Part shown: positions 54,266-64,000 of the stretch, piece after piece
How positions within the stretch are numbered: position 1 is the first letter of the stretch
Layout of the letters: each line of letters opens with the position of its first letter
NCBI RefSeq assembly: GCF_910592395.1
Contig: NC_088320.1
Coordinates: 15,686,501 to 15,750,500, forward strand
Source: Lineus longissimus
Taxonomy: Eukaryota; Nemertea; Pilidiophora; Heteronemertea; Lineidae
Reading direction: 5' to 3'
Length of the DNA: 64,000 nt
Program-made: the position numbers and the translations under genes
The notes under the pieces: generated by a model
Seen by the model: only the letters and a program-made list of their open reading frames with translations
What the model was told of the DNA's origin: nothing
The model's database searches: none

Positions 54266-56899
54266 GTAAGGACAAACTTATGGTAGCTTACGTTGTATTT
54301 TGCTTTGCATATCGTTAAACCAAAAATGAGAATTATTGAATTATCTAAAAAGCACAGAACGCAGGTATTCCAAGCAGTTTAAGGGAAGGGCGTTTTAGTA
54401 GTATACAAATAGGAAACCTGGGACAGAGTCATCTTCAAGTCAAACTTCTGCTCTCCTTCCAACTCTATTTCCAGTCAATTTCGAGTCAAAATACCCCAGT
54501 CAACTTCGGGTTCAATACAACCTCACCCAACTTCCTCAAAATCATCAACATTGCCAGACTTTACAAAAATCAAAAATTCAAAAAATTCAAGTTCGAATAA
54601 AATGAACGTGATTTCTTAAAATTCCCAACTTCAATCAATGTCAAAATCAATATCAATGTTTATTTCTCCTTTAAAGTGGACAATTTTTATGAGGTCAGCT
54701 AGTACAGCAAGCAACAAACATCGCTACTTGCAAATTTACAATGAAATCAAATCACAAGATATGAACAATCAAGAATAAAAAAACCCACACAATTCATAAA
54801 GTGGAAGGACGTCCCACTTGACTCATGGTACAAAATCCTCTCATTTAAAAACAAATTATTCTGGAGTAATCAATACAAAAGTTACTTTTAGTATTTCGCT
54901 TTAAACATGAATGGGAATCAATTGAATTACTTTAATTTATGAGGCCATAAACTAAGTACATTTACAAGAGCTAGAACAGGTCAACTGGAGTCGACACTTT
55001 TAAAGGAAGTACCCAAAATTCTCACACATATAATTAACTATCCAATCTCAGAGAGTTATTCCAGAGTTGTGTTATGGTCTCACTAGCCGGTGAGGAGGCC
55101 AGGCCTACCTGCCTCCAAAAATGACGCGACGTCATTTCATGCATACCTCTGTCCAGCGGGTGTAGACTTCGCAGTAACCTACTCTCACACAAACCTATAC
55201 ATTTCTGAATAGCTTGTCACTTGTAGAATACATCTGGCTAAGTGTCAACGTCGTCTAGACATACAGTCATGCATAGACTGATGCAGCACAATGCATGAGA
55301 CACCCTGTATGTTAACGCAAATTTGAAAAATGTCACCTTTATGCCTTATAACTTCAAGATTAACAAGGATGGTGAAAAAAAATTTTCATACACATCTACT
55401 CATCACCTTGAGTAAGCCAACTGACGACTATTTCAATCTTGTATATAAAAATAGGCTGTCATTGCGGCTTTTGTTTGAGTTTTTTGCCCTCGAAATTTTA
55501 CCTTGAGAACATGTGCAATCTCACAGGAACCAGTCGATGTCAACATCCTGTTGAGCTATAAATAGAATGCGGGGCCTGCTCACCGGGTAAGTGCACAGAA
55601 GAAACTGGTATTTTCCTCAAATAATCGTCAGAGCTACCCCTTCACAAAAAAACATCGGACATTTACATTTGAACAAGTAGCAATAGGGATAGAGTAGGCC
55701 CATCTGTATCCATGGTAATCACTCGAGATTGAAGAACTAAATCCGACCTGATCACCACTGGCTTGTGAAACCTATATAATTTACAAAATATGCCACATAT
55801 GATATGACTAAATATTCTTTATGGATTCTAGAGTCGGAATATTCTTTAAATGTTGAACCTGTTAGCAATTCTAATCTTAAATCATAAACTGTCCAATGTG
55901 GTTATATGTCGTCATACTTGCTTGGGGTCGAACTTCAAAACGTGTTTACAGTTAGAATTAATTGTGAAATTGGTATGTTATTGCATTGCAACCTTACCGT
56001 GCATAGTATACAATATTTTGTTTGCTATGATATATAAAGAAAGAAAGAAAGACCTCATATTAATTGGGGTTTTTTGCGGGAGTTGTTTTTTTACTCTTTT
56101 CCTTCGAACGTCATGGACATCCCTGGTTCGACATACAATAAGGCGCCGAGTATTTACTCGACTTGCTTTCTTTTGGCAGAAGTAGATTTTTTGAAGATTT
56201 TTGAGCAGGTTTTTTGGATTTGTGCACTGCCCTGTGAGCTAGGTCACCGAACCATGAAATAAGATGGAATATTTTTGACGCATTCGGGAAAGCACCGATA
56301 TACGCCGGAACGGTACTTTATCTGGATAAAACGCGCCGCGATTAGTCACAACGTGCCCCTTTTTATTGACTGCGCCATGTTTGGTGCTACTTGTGTGCCC
56401 TCCCAGCGCTAATTTTGATACATTTGTATTTTCTATCACACTTTATGTGCTAGGGACCTTTTGGGTGGCTTCTTCAGGCACTTCTACACCATTACATTAT
56501 TTATTTATTTTCACTTTGGTTAACCATAGTGCTACAGTTTTTGTGTACCATGTGCATGGCCGAGCTAGTCAATTGGTCCTGGGGCATGTGACGTGAGTGT
56601 AGACTTGGAGAATCATGGTCGTGGGTACGAATAGTACTTAATTATTTGGTTTTGTTTGAAAACATGTTTATTGTTGTTTTGGTTTAAGCGTATGGCAGGA
56701 GCTATCATACGCTCATCCGAAGGGAATGGTGTATCATATCTGGGACGCCAGAACAGCACGTGTTGGTGCTGCCCTCTGGCAATACGTTGTGACACCAGTT
56801 TGGTGAGCTGGTAAATAAAAGTAGTACCGTTTTGTGAACTCAAAACACGTGTGATTTCCCTTTTGTTGCGAGGCCCAAAGCTGGGAAATACCGCACATC
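54266..56899. other. Intergenic or intronic; no supported gene
   Basis: Contains a GAGACACCCTGTA mariner-type end at 55299-55311 and A/T-rich non-coding sequence. Two ORFs of 111 and 76 codons (55850-56185, 56366-56596) have no domain or splice support. The right end of this stretch, up to 56899, should include the 5' LTR of the Gypsy element, but its left edge could not be set. Confidence 0.45.
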
Positions 56900-56917
56900 T
56901 GGCGACCCTCGGCTTAA
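56900..56917 (+). promoter_or_regulatory. Candidate primer-binding site
   Basis: TGG start complementary to the CCA end of a tRNA, preceded by CACATC, a plausible LTR 3' end (CA) plus two bases. The tRNA species is not assigned. Confidence 0.45.
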
Positions 56918-57121
56918 ACTCGACCTGGATGATGATAATAATGAATTTCACCTGAACGATTTCGATATTTATAGGCCCCTACATTTTCTAGGTGGCTGGA
57001 ACTTTGTCTTTGAAATGGATGTCCTCACGCAGCGTCCTATGTAGTATGTTATACGATACACATACATGCTCTGGCTATGTGTAATGTACAGTGATTGCGA
57101 TAACATGACGCTGTGTCTACC

Positions 57122-57757
57122 ATGCATGTGCTCGTAGTAGGACATTCGTTTGTTCGCCGCTACAAGGAATATATGATTAACTTTCATGGTTTGCCTCGGT
57201 GGGTAGGCACTTCTTTTAACTTTGGTCCTTATCTTGGAGTTCCCCGAGAGTATGTTCAAATTTGTGGCCGTGGTGGTTTAAAGATCGACTCTGAAGGGCG
57301 TGCATTTATTCGTACATTTATAGTGGCCAAACCTCCGGACCTTGTTGTTATTGAACTGGGTACTAACGATTTGGTAGACGCCCACAATTTTTCACCTGAA
57401 TATCTGGCCAGGCAACTAGTGGAATTTGCTCAGGAATTGGTCGATGTGTATCGTGTATCAGCAGTGGTCTTGTGTTTGGTAGTGGATAGACGGCAATCTC
57501 GACGTGGTCTTCACGTTGCACCAGATTTTTCTCAGAGGAGGGAACGCTTCAATTTTGCAGTCCGGTCAGCCCTCGCTGACAATCGTCGTATCATTCCGTT
57601 TAAACACGATCGCTCGGTGTTGGTTAATCTACAGGACCGGCTGTCGGGTGATGCCATTCATTTCACGTCTCAGGAGGGACTATCCCTGTATAACTTCAGC
57701 ATGCGGCAAGCTGTGCTTCTCGGGATGAGGCGAGTGAGACGACTACAGCACAACTAA
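57122..57757 (+). CDS. SGNH/GDSL-type hydrolase ORF within a Gypsy element
   Basis: 211 residues from the ATG at 57122; an upstream GTG at 57113 is also in frame but unlikely to be used. It has SGNH blocks in order: VVGHSFVRRY near the start (Ser9 as nucleophile, with GHS in place of GDS), VIELGTNDL (block III Asn82), and DAIHF (Asp177, His180 as the catalytic pair). The block II Gly may be in the GRGG segment near residue 56. Such enzymes are esterases or lipases; related domains occur in some CR1 LINEs, where they are thought to act on membranes. The ORF lies between the primer-binding site and gag, so it is probably carried by the retrotransposon. No signal peptide is visible. Confidence 0.72.
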   Translation: MHVLVVGHSFVRRYKEYMINFHGLPRWVGTSFNFGPYLGVPREYVQICGRGGLKIDSEGRAFIRTFIVAKPPDLVVIELGTNDLVDAHNFSPEYLARQLVEFAQELVDVYRVSAVVLCLVVDRRQSRRGLHVAPDFSQRRERFNFAVRSALADNRRIIPFKHDRSVLVNLQDRLSGDAIHFTSQEGLSLYNFSMRQAVLLGMRRVRRLQHN

Positions 57758-58211
57758 TGACTGATGGAGCTGCATCGATACTGATATTTCATCATTGTGG
57801 ACTGGTTTGGTTTGATTGATAATATTTGAAGTCATTTTGAACATTTTCTGCATCCGTTGTAAATTTGAAGAAATTCATGAAAGTATTCTTATTATTTTTG
57901 TTTAGAAAGTGACATTGGAATGAACCACTTAAGTAAGAACTAAATTTTTACACAGCTCGATAATATTTTTGCATTGTCATATTACGGTACAACCAGCTAT
58001 ATTTTCTTCTTCAGGGAATGATCATGGTTGTGTGTACGGTGTATTGTGGATGGTGGTAAGAGTATTATGAATGTAAGGTTGTGATACTGGTAAATGACTG
58101 GGCTGCATGTCTGCCTGCCGACATCTGTTACAGTTGCACAGGTAGGCTCTTATTTTGTTTATCATTAGACTGTGTGTGTTGCAGACTTGGGTCTGATAAT
58201 ATAGCACAACC
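57758..58211. other. Leader between SGNH ORF and gag; no gene seen
   Basis: About 450 bp without a supported frame. It is likely the untranslated leader or an intron: a TTCTTCTTCAG acceptor-like sequence occurs near 58015. How gag is translated downstream of the SGNH ORF (splicing or a separate promoter) is not visible. Confidence 0.4.
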
Positions 58212-59738
58212 ATGGCAGATCAAGATGGCGAGGATGTAGAGGTGTACGAGGATGTGCAGGAGGATGTACCGGCTATGCAGGAGGGTATGCGACTACGACA
58301 TCGACAGCTTCCTGGCGTGGTTCCTGTGATACAGCGACAGCGGGATCTCAATGGTGAGGATGGACCTAGGATGATTGCTCCACCTGCTTTAGGGCTGTTG
58401 GGAACTATAAGGAAGAAACTGGTAGATGTTTTTTCGGCCCTTTCAGTGAGTATAGCAGCAATAGGGAACAGGACATCCTATGAACAGGTACCCATGGAGG
58501 AGACCTATGCAGCTGCACCTTACCAGCGAACGTCAACACCTCGGAGCGACGCAGCAGCTGGTAACATGTATACCGGCTATGCACAATTGCCACCAGTTTT
58601 TCAGTCACACTCTGCAGACAACCCTGTTTCCGTAGCGACGGTACCTACTCCACAGACAGCATCACATGTTACCTTTGCTGATGTACATCAGAGTAAAGAG
58701 CATTTTCGACAGTTACCTCAGGCCGTACCTCGACAGGATGAGTTAACTGCATCGCCATCACTTCAACCCCACCCAGTCGCAATGACTCCCACTCGCCCAT
58801 CTACTACAATGCCAGTATTAGATAACTTCTATGATGCTGTGGACACCACTGCCCCACCACCTGTGGTAAATAATTATTCTAATTGTTCTTTTGGCGGCAA
58901 GGATGAATCGTTTGTTAAAAGGCGACGCCCAAAAATTCCTGCTTTTGATGACACGAAAACTGATTTTGAGGCCTACATTGCCAATTTTAATGCTATTACC
59001 GTGGCTTGGACCAAGGAGGAAAAATTGACCGGCCTCCGTGAGAAACTTGAAGGCAAGGCTGCCAAGGTTCTAGCCAACATGGACTTACAAGGCATACAGG
59101 TGACATTTGACTCCCTTGTCAAGGCTCTTGAGAAGCATTATGTCGGGGAACGTTCCCTGTGGATGACAAAACTTCGCGATACGAGGAGAGAGGAAGGGGA
59201 GACTCTGGACGACCTCTCTTTTAGGCTAAGTCTTTATTCCAAGCGTGCATACGGCACCCTTAAACCAGATCTTGGTTTGGAATTCTACCTGGCTCTGCGC
59301 GACACCCCCTTAGGTGATAAGCTATATGCCTACAAAGACAGACCCCTCGCTGAAATTTTGGACCATGCAAAGTCTTATGAGAGTCACTTACTCTCTACCA
59401 ATCAGTCGGTGTCTTCTGTTCCAGCTGACACTCCGGTTGTTGCGGCTTTGGGCCCAGACGCTAACAACAATGGACCGAAGGCGTCGTATCCATCTCGAAA
59501 TGGAGAGAATTTCCCGTCTCGTGGTCGCGGACGTGGTCGTGGGGCTGGCAGAGGCCGATACAACCAGAATGATCGCCGGTTTTCTTCAGATGAGCGACGA
59601 TGCAATATCTGCAACTCTGCAGATCATCTGTGGCGGGAATGCCCGTATGTAAAGCGCCACATGGATGCACAGATCAGAGCTGCTAGAGATGTTGGTCAGC
59701 CTTCAGGAACAGATGTGACTACGTCGTCAAACCAGTAG
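58212..59738 (+). CDS. gag: Gypsy Gag polyprotein
   Basis: 508 residues. The N-terminal 230 residues are polar and Pro/Gln-rich. Residues about 235-400 form the capsid-like region (KIPAFDDTKTDFEAYIANFN, LREKLEGKAAKVLANM, ETLDDLSFRL). Next comes an RG-rich run (GRGRGRGAGRGRY) and one zinc knuckle CNICNSADHLWREC (Cys464, Cys467, His472, Cys477). It packages element RNA in particles. It starts at ATG in CAACCATGG, a good Kozak context. It overlaps the open Pol frame by about 50 nt. Confidence 0.88.
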   Translation: MADQDGEDVEVYEDVQEDVPAMQEGMRLRHRQLPGVVPVIQRQRDLNGEDGPRMIAPPALGLLGTIRKKLVDVFSALSVSIAAIGNRTSYEQVPMEETYAAAPYQRTSTPRSDAAAGNMYTGYAQLPPVFQSHSADNPVSVATVPTPQTASHVTFADVHQSKEHFRQLPQAVPRQDELTASPSLQPHPVAMTPTRPSTTMPVLDNFYDAVDTTAPPPVVNNYSNCSFGGKDESFVKRRRPKIPAFDDTKTDFEAYIANFNAITVAWTKEEKLTGLREKLEGKAAKVLANMDLQGIQVTFDSLVKALEKHYVGERSLWMTKLRDTRREEGETLDDLSFRLSLYSKRAYGTLKPDLGLEFYLALRDTPLGDKLYAYKDRPLAEILDHAKSYESHLLSTNQSVSSVPADTPVVAALGPDANNNGPKASYPSRNGENFPSRGRGRGRGAGRGRYNQNDRRFSSDERRCNICNSADHLWRECPYVKRHMDAQIRAARDVGQPSGTDVTTSSNQ

Positions 59739-62700
59739 GCCATGTCCCTGATCCGGAAGCACCAGGGCATGGCCGTCCAACTCGAAATGTTGCTTCTTTT
59801 GGTTCCAATCTTTATAGAGCATATTTGACTACATATCTGAATGGCCTACCTACTTGTTTTTTGTTGGACACTGGCTCAGTGTCGACTTTCCTTTCGTCGC
59901 GGGCCTATTTCAAGATACCCCGGAAATACAGACCACCACTTACAGGTTGCGATGAGGCTGTAACTATGGCAGATGGTAAATCAACTATGAGGATTCGGGG
60001 AAAGGTTTCCATGCCAGTTCGGATACACGATATGAAGTTTACTTTCGCCATGACAGTAGTGGATATGGATTGTATGGACGGAATATGGGGCACAGATTTC
60101 ATGTCAAGATTCAATTGTGATCTGAAGTTTGGTAGTGGCACTTATGTTTTTAATGGAAAGGAATATCCCATAAATGACGTCAAACACAACTTACTACCTC
60201 ATTCGGTTTGTCTTCTTAGGCCTGATACTTTATCTCCGGGTGCTGAGATTGTCTTATCAGCAAAGTTAAATAGTCCTTTCCGTGCAAAACAGGAGGTAGT
60301 AGTGGAACAAAGCATATATTTTGTGCAGGAGCATAACATCTTGCCTGCCAAATCTGTAACTGTACAATCTAGGAAACAGCGGCATACACCTATCCAACTT
60401 TTCAATCCTACGGCGGAAACGATTACCTTACCAAAGGGAGTGCTACTTGGCTATGCTTTTCCGGCAGCAGTGGCTGAGGCAGATCAACATTCCGAAAATT
60501 TGGAACATGATATGGGAATGGAATCTGAGACGACTTCATCAGAATCTACTCCCCAGAGCTCCATGGATTGTTTTTCCGTGAGAACTCTGGAGGAGCTAGA
60601 AGAGGATATGCCTGAACATCTGATTGATCTGTATAAGAAATCAAGTGCTTCTTTGGATGTGGAACAAAAACACCAGTTAGCGTCACTTCTTCTGAGGTAT
60701 GGCCCTACTTTTTCTTCATCACCAACTGATATTGGATCTACGGATATAGTGAGTCATGAGATAGATACTGGGGATGCACGGCCTTTTCGACTGCCGCTCC
60801 GAAGGCAAGGTTACCAGAAGGAAAGAGAAATCCGAGCTGCGGTTCAGGACGGCTTACAGAGAGATGTTATGGAGGAAGCCAATGGCCCATGGGCGAGTGC
60901 CCCTGTTATTGTAAGGAAGAAGGACGGGACGAGTAGATTCTGTGTTGACTTTCGCAAGCTCAACTCTGTAACAAAAGTGGATGGTTACCCGATCCCAAGA
61001 TTTGACGAGTGCATTGACTCACTCCACGGCAGTAACTACTTCTGCTCTTTAGACCTCCAGGCGGGATATTGGCAAGTACCACTAAAATCGAAACAGGACC
61101 GCGAAAAAACAGCTTTTCTAACCAAGGAGGGGTTATTTCAATTTAAAGTTCTACCATTTGGCTTATGTAATGCTCCACGTACATTTGAGCGCCTCATGGA
61201 GTGTGTGCTCAGGGGTTTACAATGGGAGAAATGCATCCTCTACCTGGATGACATCTTAGTGTATGGAAAAACGTTCCAAGAGACTATGCATAACTTAGAG
61301 TGCGTATTAGAGCGTCTCCATAAAGCTAAGCTTAAAATGAAGCCTGGAAAGTGCCTCCTTTTTCAAACTAGTCTCGAGTATCTCGGACATCAACTCTCTC
61401 CACAAGGGATTGAGCCACTGACCAACAAGATAACAGCTGTTCAGTCGTGGCCCTCGTTAGCTTCTGTACCTCGGAATAAACTAAGAACGGAAGTAAAGCG
61501 TTTTCTGGGACTGGTAGGTTACTATCGTAAATTCATAAGAAACATGAGTGACATTGCGGCGCCTTTATACAACATTTTGAAGAAGGACAGTCCACTTATT
61601 TGGACACTGGATCATGAAAACTCGTTCAAGCGACTAAAAGCAGCACTCACTAGTGCACCTCTCCTGTCCTACCCGGATGTCACCAAGGGTAATTTCATCC
61701 TCGACACGGATGCCTCCAACACGGGAGTTGGCGGAGTTCTTAGTCAAGTTCAAGATGGTAAAGAGGCTGTTTTAGGATATTTCTCACATCTGCTTCATGA
61801 TTCCGAGAGACGTTACTGTATCACCAAGCGGGAATTTTTAGGGGTAATCAAGGCTGTACAGCACTTCAAACCATACTTATATGGTCAACGGTTTTTGATC
61901 AGGACAGATAATGCTGCGGTAAGCCATATGTTAACCCTAACAGATGCTCAGGAACAGATACAACGATGGCAGTTATTTATGTCACAGTTTACGTTTGATG
62001 TGATACACAGACCCGGACGTCACCATGCAAATGCTGATGCAATGAGTAGACTTTTCTGTCAACAATGTGGACGGACCGATGAGATAGACCCAGGGATAGA
62101 TACAAGCATGTCCAGGGGCAAACCAAGAAGATTCCGTATCAAAGAATCTGTAGATGTTCCACCATGTGAACATACGCTACATACAGATGAGTCAGTGGAG
62201 GAAGAGGTCGATAGGCTTATGATGAGCTGTGCTGTAACTACCCGAGCTCAGGCCCTTGAAGCCATGGTGAAACAACACAGACCTGCTGACCCGTCTGACC
62301 CCAACCTGGTCCCAGAGGTCGATCACCTGGTTCCACTGTCAGGAATGCACAATCTACAAATATCCGACCCTGATATAGCTCCAATCCTTCAGCTCAAGTT
62401 GAGTGGATCAGATTATCCAAATTATAGATGTATCTCAGGCGAGAGCCTCAGTGTTAAAACCCTTAGGCAACACTGGAGGCACTTGTTTGTGGATAATGGA
62501 ATCTTATGTCGCAAATTGGACATCCCAGATAGACCAATGAGAATTCAGCTTGTCGTGCCGCGCACACTAAAGCAGTCTATTATGGCGAAACTACATTCTG
62601 ATCCTTGTTCCGGACACTTAGGAACTTTGAAAACTGCGGAGCGTGTAAAGGCTAAATTTTATTGGGTTGGCTGGAGAAGAGATGTTGCCAGGTATGTTTC

Positions 62701-63655
62701 ACATTGTGACGCGTGCAATGTTATGAAGTATCCGCATAAGAAGAAGAGGGTACCTTTGACCCAACAGCTCTTTGGGGAGGCCTTTGAGCGGGTATGTGTT
62801 GACATCATCGGACCGTTGAAGCAGACGCCTAGAGGCTTCCAGTACGTCTTAACCATGGAGGATACTTTTACAAAATGGGTGGAGGCTGCCCCTCTCAGGA
62901 CATTGGAGACAACAGAAGTATGTAATGCCATTGTTAGCGAACTCATTTCACGGTTCGGTTGCATGTATATTTTGCACAGCGACAGAGGCCCACAGTTTGT
63001 GTCCCAGCTGTATGACTCACTACTCAAGAAATTGGGGATTGATAGGAGTTTGACCACCCCATATAATCCAAAAAGCAATGGCCTTGTCGAGAATTTTAAC
63101 AAGATCTTGAAGTCTATGATGAAAACATATGTATACGATCACAAGGAATCTGTTGGCAACTGGGATGTGATGCTACCAATGTTCTTGATGGCATATAGGT
63201 CCTCGGTCCACAGTAGCACTGGGGAAACGCCACATTTTATGTTGACTGCCCGTGAGATGAAGACTCCTCTTGATCTCTTATATTCCAAACCATCGGAATC
63301 TCGGGAATCTGTTCCTACCTACATCAGGAACCTGGAGGATAGATTTCATAAAGCATATAGCATTGCTCGTGACCAGCTTCGATTAGCTCAGCGGATACAG
63401 AAAAAACAATATGAACCATCAACGTTAAAATATCAAGCCTTGAAACCAGGACAGTTTGTCTGGTACTTTAATCCCAGAAAATCGTTCAAGGGTGACAAGC
63501 ATCTAGCCTGGAAAGGACCATATAGGGTAAAGGATATAGGTGATGATTTCACCGTAACACTTCAATTAGACTCTGATGGGCATTTATACCGTACCCATCT
63601 TGATAAGTTGCGCCCTGCCCATGGAGTTACAGAGGAGAACTGGTCACCGAAGTGA
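59687..63655 (+). CDS. pol: Gypsy Pol polyprotein: PR-RT-RH-IN
   Basis: Frame open from 59687, one base back relative to gag, so probably made by -1 frameshifting in the 59687-59738 overlap; no classic slippery heptamer is visible. Residues are counted from 59825. Protease FLLDTGSVSTFL (Asp15); reverse transcriptase with RFCVDFRKLNSVT, SLDLQAGYWQVPL and YLDDILVYGK (473-476); RNase H FILDTDASNTGVGG (Asp627) and TDNAAV; integrase HHCC finger (HSDPCSGHLG to CDACNVMK, about 920-965); core Asp993 (CVDIIGP), Asp1053 (HSDRGPQF) and Glu1089 (NGLVENFN) with normal D-59-D-35-E spacing; then a GPYRV SH3-like end and DKLRPA. No chromodomain. All catalytic residues are present. Confidence 0.93.
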   Translation, partial: RCWSAFRNRCDYVVKPVGHVPDPEAPGHGRPTRNVASFGSNLYRAYLTTYLNGLPTCFLLDTGSVSTFLSSRAYFKIPRKYRPPLTGCDEAVTMADGKSTMRIRGKVSMPVRIHDMKFTFAMTVVDMDCMDGIWGTDFMSRFNCDLKFGSGTYVFNGKEYPINDVKHNLLPHSVCLLRPDTLSPGAEIVLSAKLNSPFRAKQEVVVEQSIYFVQEHNILPAKSVTVQSRKQRHTPIQLFNPTAETITLPKGVLLGYAFPAAVAEADQHSENLEHDMGMESETTSSESTPQSSMDCFSVRTLEELEEDMPEHLIDLYKKSSASLDVEQKHQLASLLLRYGPTFSSSPTDIGSTDIVSHEIDTGDARPFRLPLRRQGYQKEREIRAAVQDGLQRDVMEEANGPWASAPVIVRKKDGTSRFCVDFRKLNSVTKVDGYPIPRFDECIDSLHGSNYFCSLDLQAGYWQVPLKSKQDREKTAFLTKEGLFQFKVLPFGLCNAPRTFERLMECVLRGLQWEKCILYLDDILVYGKTFQETMHNLECVLERLHKAKLKMKPGKCLLFQTSLEYLGHQLSPQGIEPLTNKITAVQSWPSLASVPRNKLRTEVKRFLGLVGYYRKFIRNMSDIAAPLYNILKKDSPLIWTLDHENSFKRLKAALTSAPLLSYPDVTKGNFILDTDASNTGVGGVLSQVQDGKEAVLGYFSHLLHDSERRYCITKREFLGVIKAVQHFKPYLYGQRFLIRTDNAAVSHMLTLTDAQEQIQRWQLFMSQFTFDVIHRPGRHHANADAMSRLFCQQCGRTDEIDPGIDTSMSRGKPRRFRIKESVDVPPCEHTLHTDESVEEEVDRLMMSCAVTTRAQALEAMVKQHRPADPSDPNLVPEVDHLVPLSGMHNLQISDPDIAPILQLKLSGSDYPNYRCISGESLSVKTLRQHWRHLFVDNGILCRKLDIPDRPMRIQLVVPRTLKQSIMAKLHSDPCSGHLGTLKTAERVKAKFYWVGWRRDVARYVSHCDACNVMKYPHKKKRVPLTQQLFGEAFERVCVDIIGPLKQTPRGFQYVLTMEDTFTKWVEAAPLRTLETTEVCNAIVSELISRFGCMYILHSDRGPQFVSQLYDSLLKKLGIDRSLTTPYNPKSNGLVENFNKILKSMMKTYVYDHKESVGNWDVMLPMFLMAYRSSVHSSTGETPHFMLTAREMKTPLDLLYSKPSESRESVPTYIRNLEDRFHKAYSIARDQLRLAQRIQKKQYEPSTLKYQALKPGQFVWYFNPRKSFKGDKHLAWKGPYRVKDIGDDFTVTLQLDSDGHLYRTHLDKLRPAHGVTEENWSPK

Positions 63656-64000
63656 GTGAAGTTGGAAACTGGATTATCCTACAAGTGGGGACCTACTTGG
63701 GCACGGTAAGGATGTCGACAGGCGAGACGTGACGCTTATGTTGTTGTGAAACTGTCTGTTAGTGCGAATCTTCTTGTATAAATGCGATGTGCGATTCTGG
63801 TGTGCCTGAGGGTGTGACTAGGACCCTGGTCACCCCGTTTTGTATCACGAGTGTATTTTATCGTTTTAAACAGGTCAGTTTTTACTTCTCAGCCGATGCG
63901 TAATAATTCTATGCATCTATGGGTGCTCAATTTTATAGTGGCTTTGGAGTCGCAAAACGCGAGTTGGTAAAACACAGTGGTGTATTTTATAGGTAGAGAC
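63656..64000. other. 3' untranslated region and possible LTR start
   Basis: After the pol stop a G-rich stretch (CAAGTGGGGACC near 63682) could be the polypurine tract. The following 300 bases have no match to sequence before 56900, so either the LTR starts later or the 5' LTR is diverged. Confidence 0.4.

Larger units (their letters stand above)
56900..63655 (+). mobile_element. Ty3/Gypsy retrotransposon with intact gag and pol and extra SGNH ORF
   Basis: A TGGCGACCCTCGG motif at 56900 fits a tRNA primer-binding site next to an LTR end. It is followed by an SGNH-hydrolase ORF, Gag (58212-59738) and Pol (about 59690-63655) with protease, reverse transcriptase, RNase H and integrase in Ty3/Gypsy order. 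Gag and Pol have no stops or shifts beyond the expected frame change, so the copy is young. I could not match LTRs: the 3' LTR probably begins close to or beyond the window end. Confidence 0.85.

Noticed and set aside
55850-56596. Membrane-protein-like ORFs of 111 and 76 codons
   Set aside because: They are hydrophobic mainly from T-rich DNA; no splice, domain or context support.

Overview
The window is intron-rich, transposon-dense DNA from an animal, most likely a marine invertebrate deuterostome. I lean towards an echinoderm because the host exons include an apextrin C-terminal (ApeC)-like domain and a SAM-like domain, and because the hexamer AGGCCT within TAGGCCTA-type words is very frequent. 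No clean host housekeeping gene is present, so the species call is weak.

Layout. (1) 1-29959 is a tandem array of a 14.3 kb unit: copy 1 (1-14310), copy 2 (14311-28604) and a truncated copy 3 (28605-29959). Each full unit carries a piggyBac-like fragment, a 143-bp minisatellite, a dead Ty3/Gypsy gag-pol relic, a 60-bp minisatellite, a two-exon secreted-peptide gene (minus strand), a tRNA-like SINE head, and a SAM-domain gene (two recognisable exons behind an NF-Y/YY1-type promoter) whose intron holds a Tc1/mariner-like element with 324-bp inverted arms. (2) 29960 to about 50300 is a Polinton/Maverick (endogenous adintovirus-like) element inserted in unit 3. It has protein-primed DNA polymerase B, retroviral-type integrase with a chromodomain, FtsK/HerA-type packaging ATPase, double-jelly-roll major capsid protein, two related putative minor capsid proteins, and several small membrane and zinc-ribbon proteins. 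Most core genes carry a frameshift or stop and the right terminus is missing, so it is a fossil. (3) Inside one Polinton gene sits a 4481-bp DNA transposon (39340-43820; 17-bp inverted termini, ATTT target duplication), which itself holds a 5'-truncated LINE, a GACC-repeat foldback and exon-like fragments. (4) 50300-56900 is host DNA with an ApeC-like gene and mariner debris. (5) About 56900-64000 is a well-preserved Ty3/Gypsy element with intact gag and pol and an additional SGNH/GDSL hydrolase ORF between the primer-binding site and gag.

Most notable points: the secreted peptide differs between the two units almost only in its cysteine-bearing mature region, with all changes amino-acid altering; the Gypsy element carries a hydrolase ORF with its catalytic residues present; three Polinton genes share an identical or related 35-nt leader ending at the start codon, and eleven Polinton start codons sit in the context TAAATG; many Polinton genes have their own short tandem repeats just upstream.
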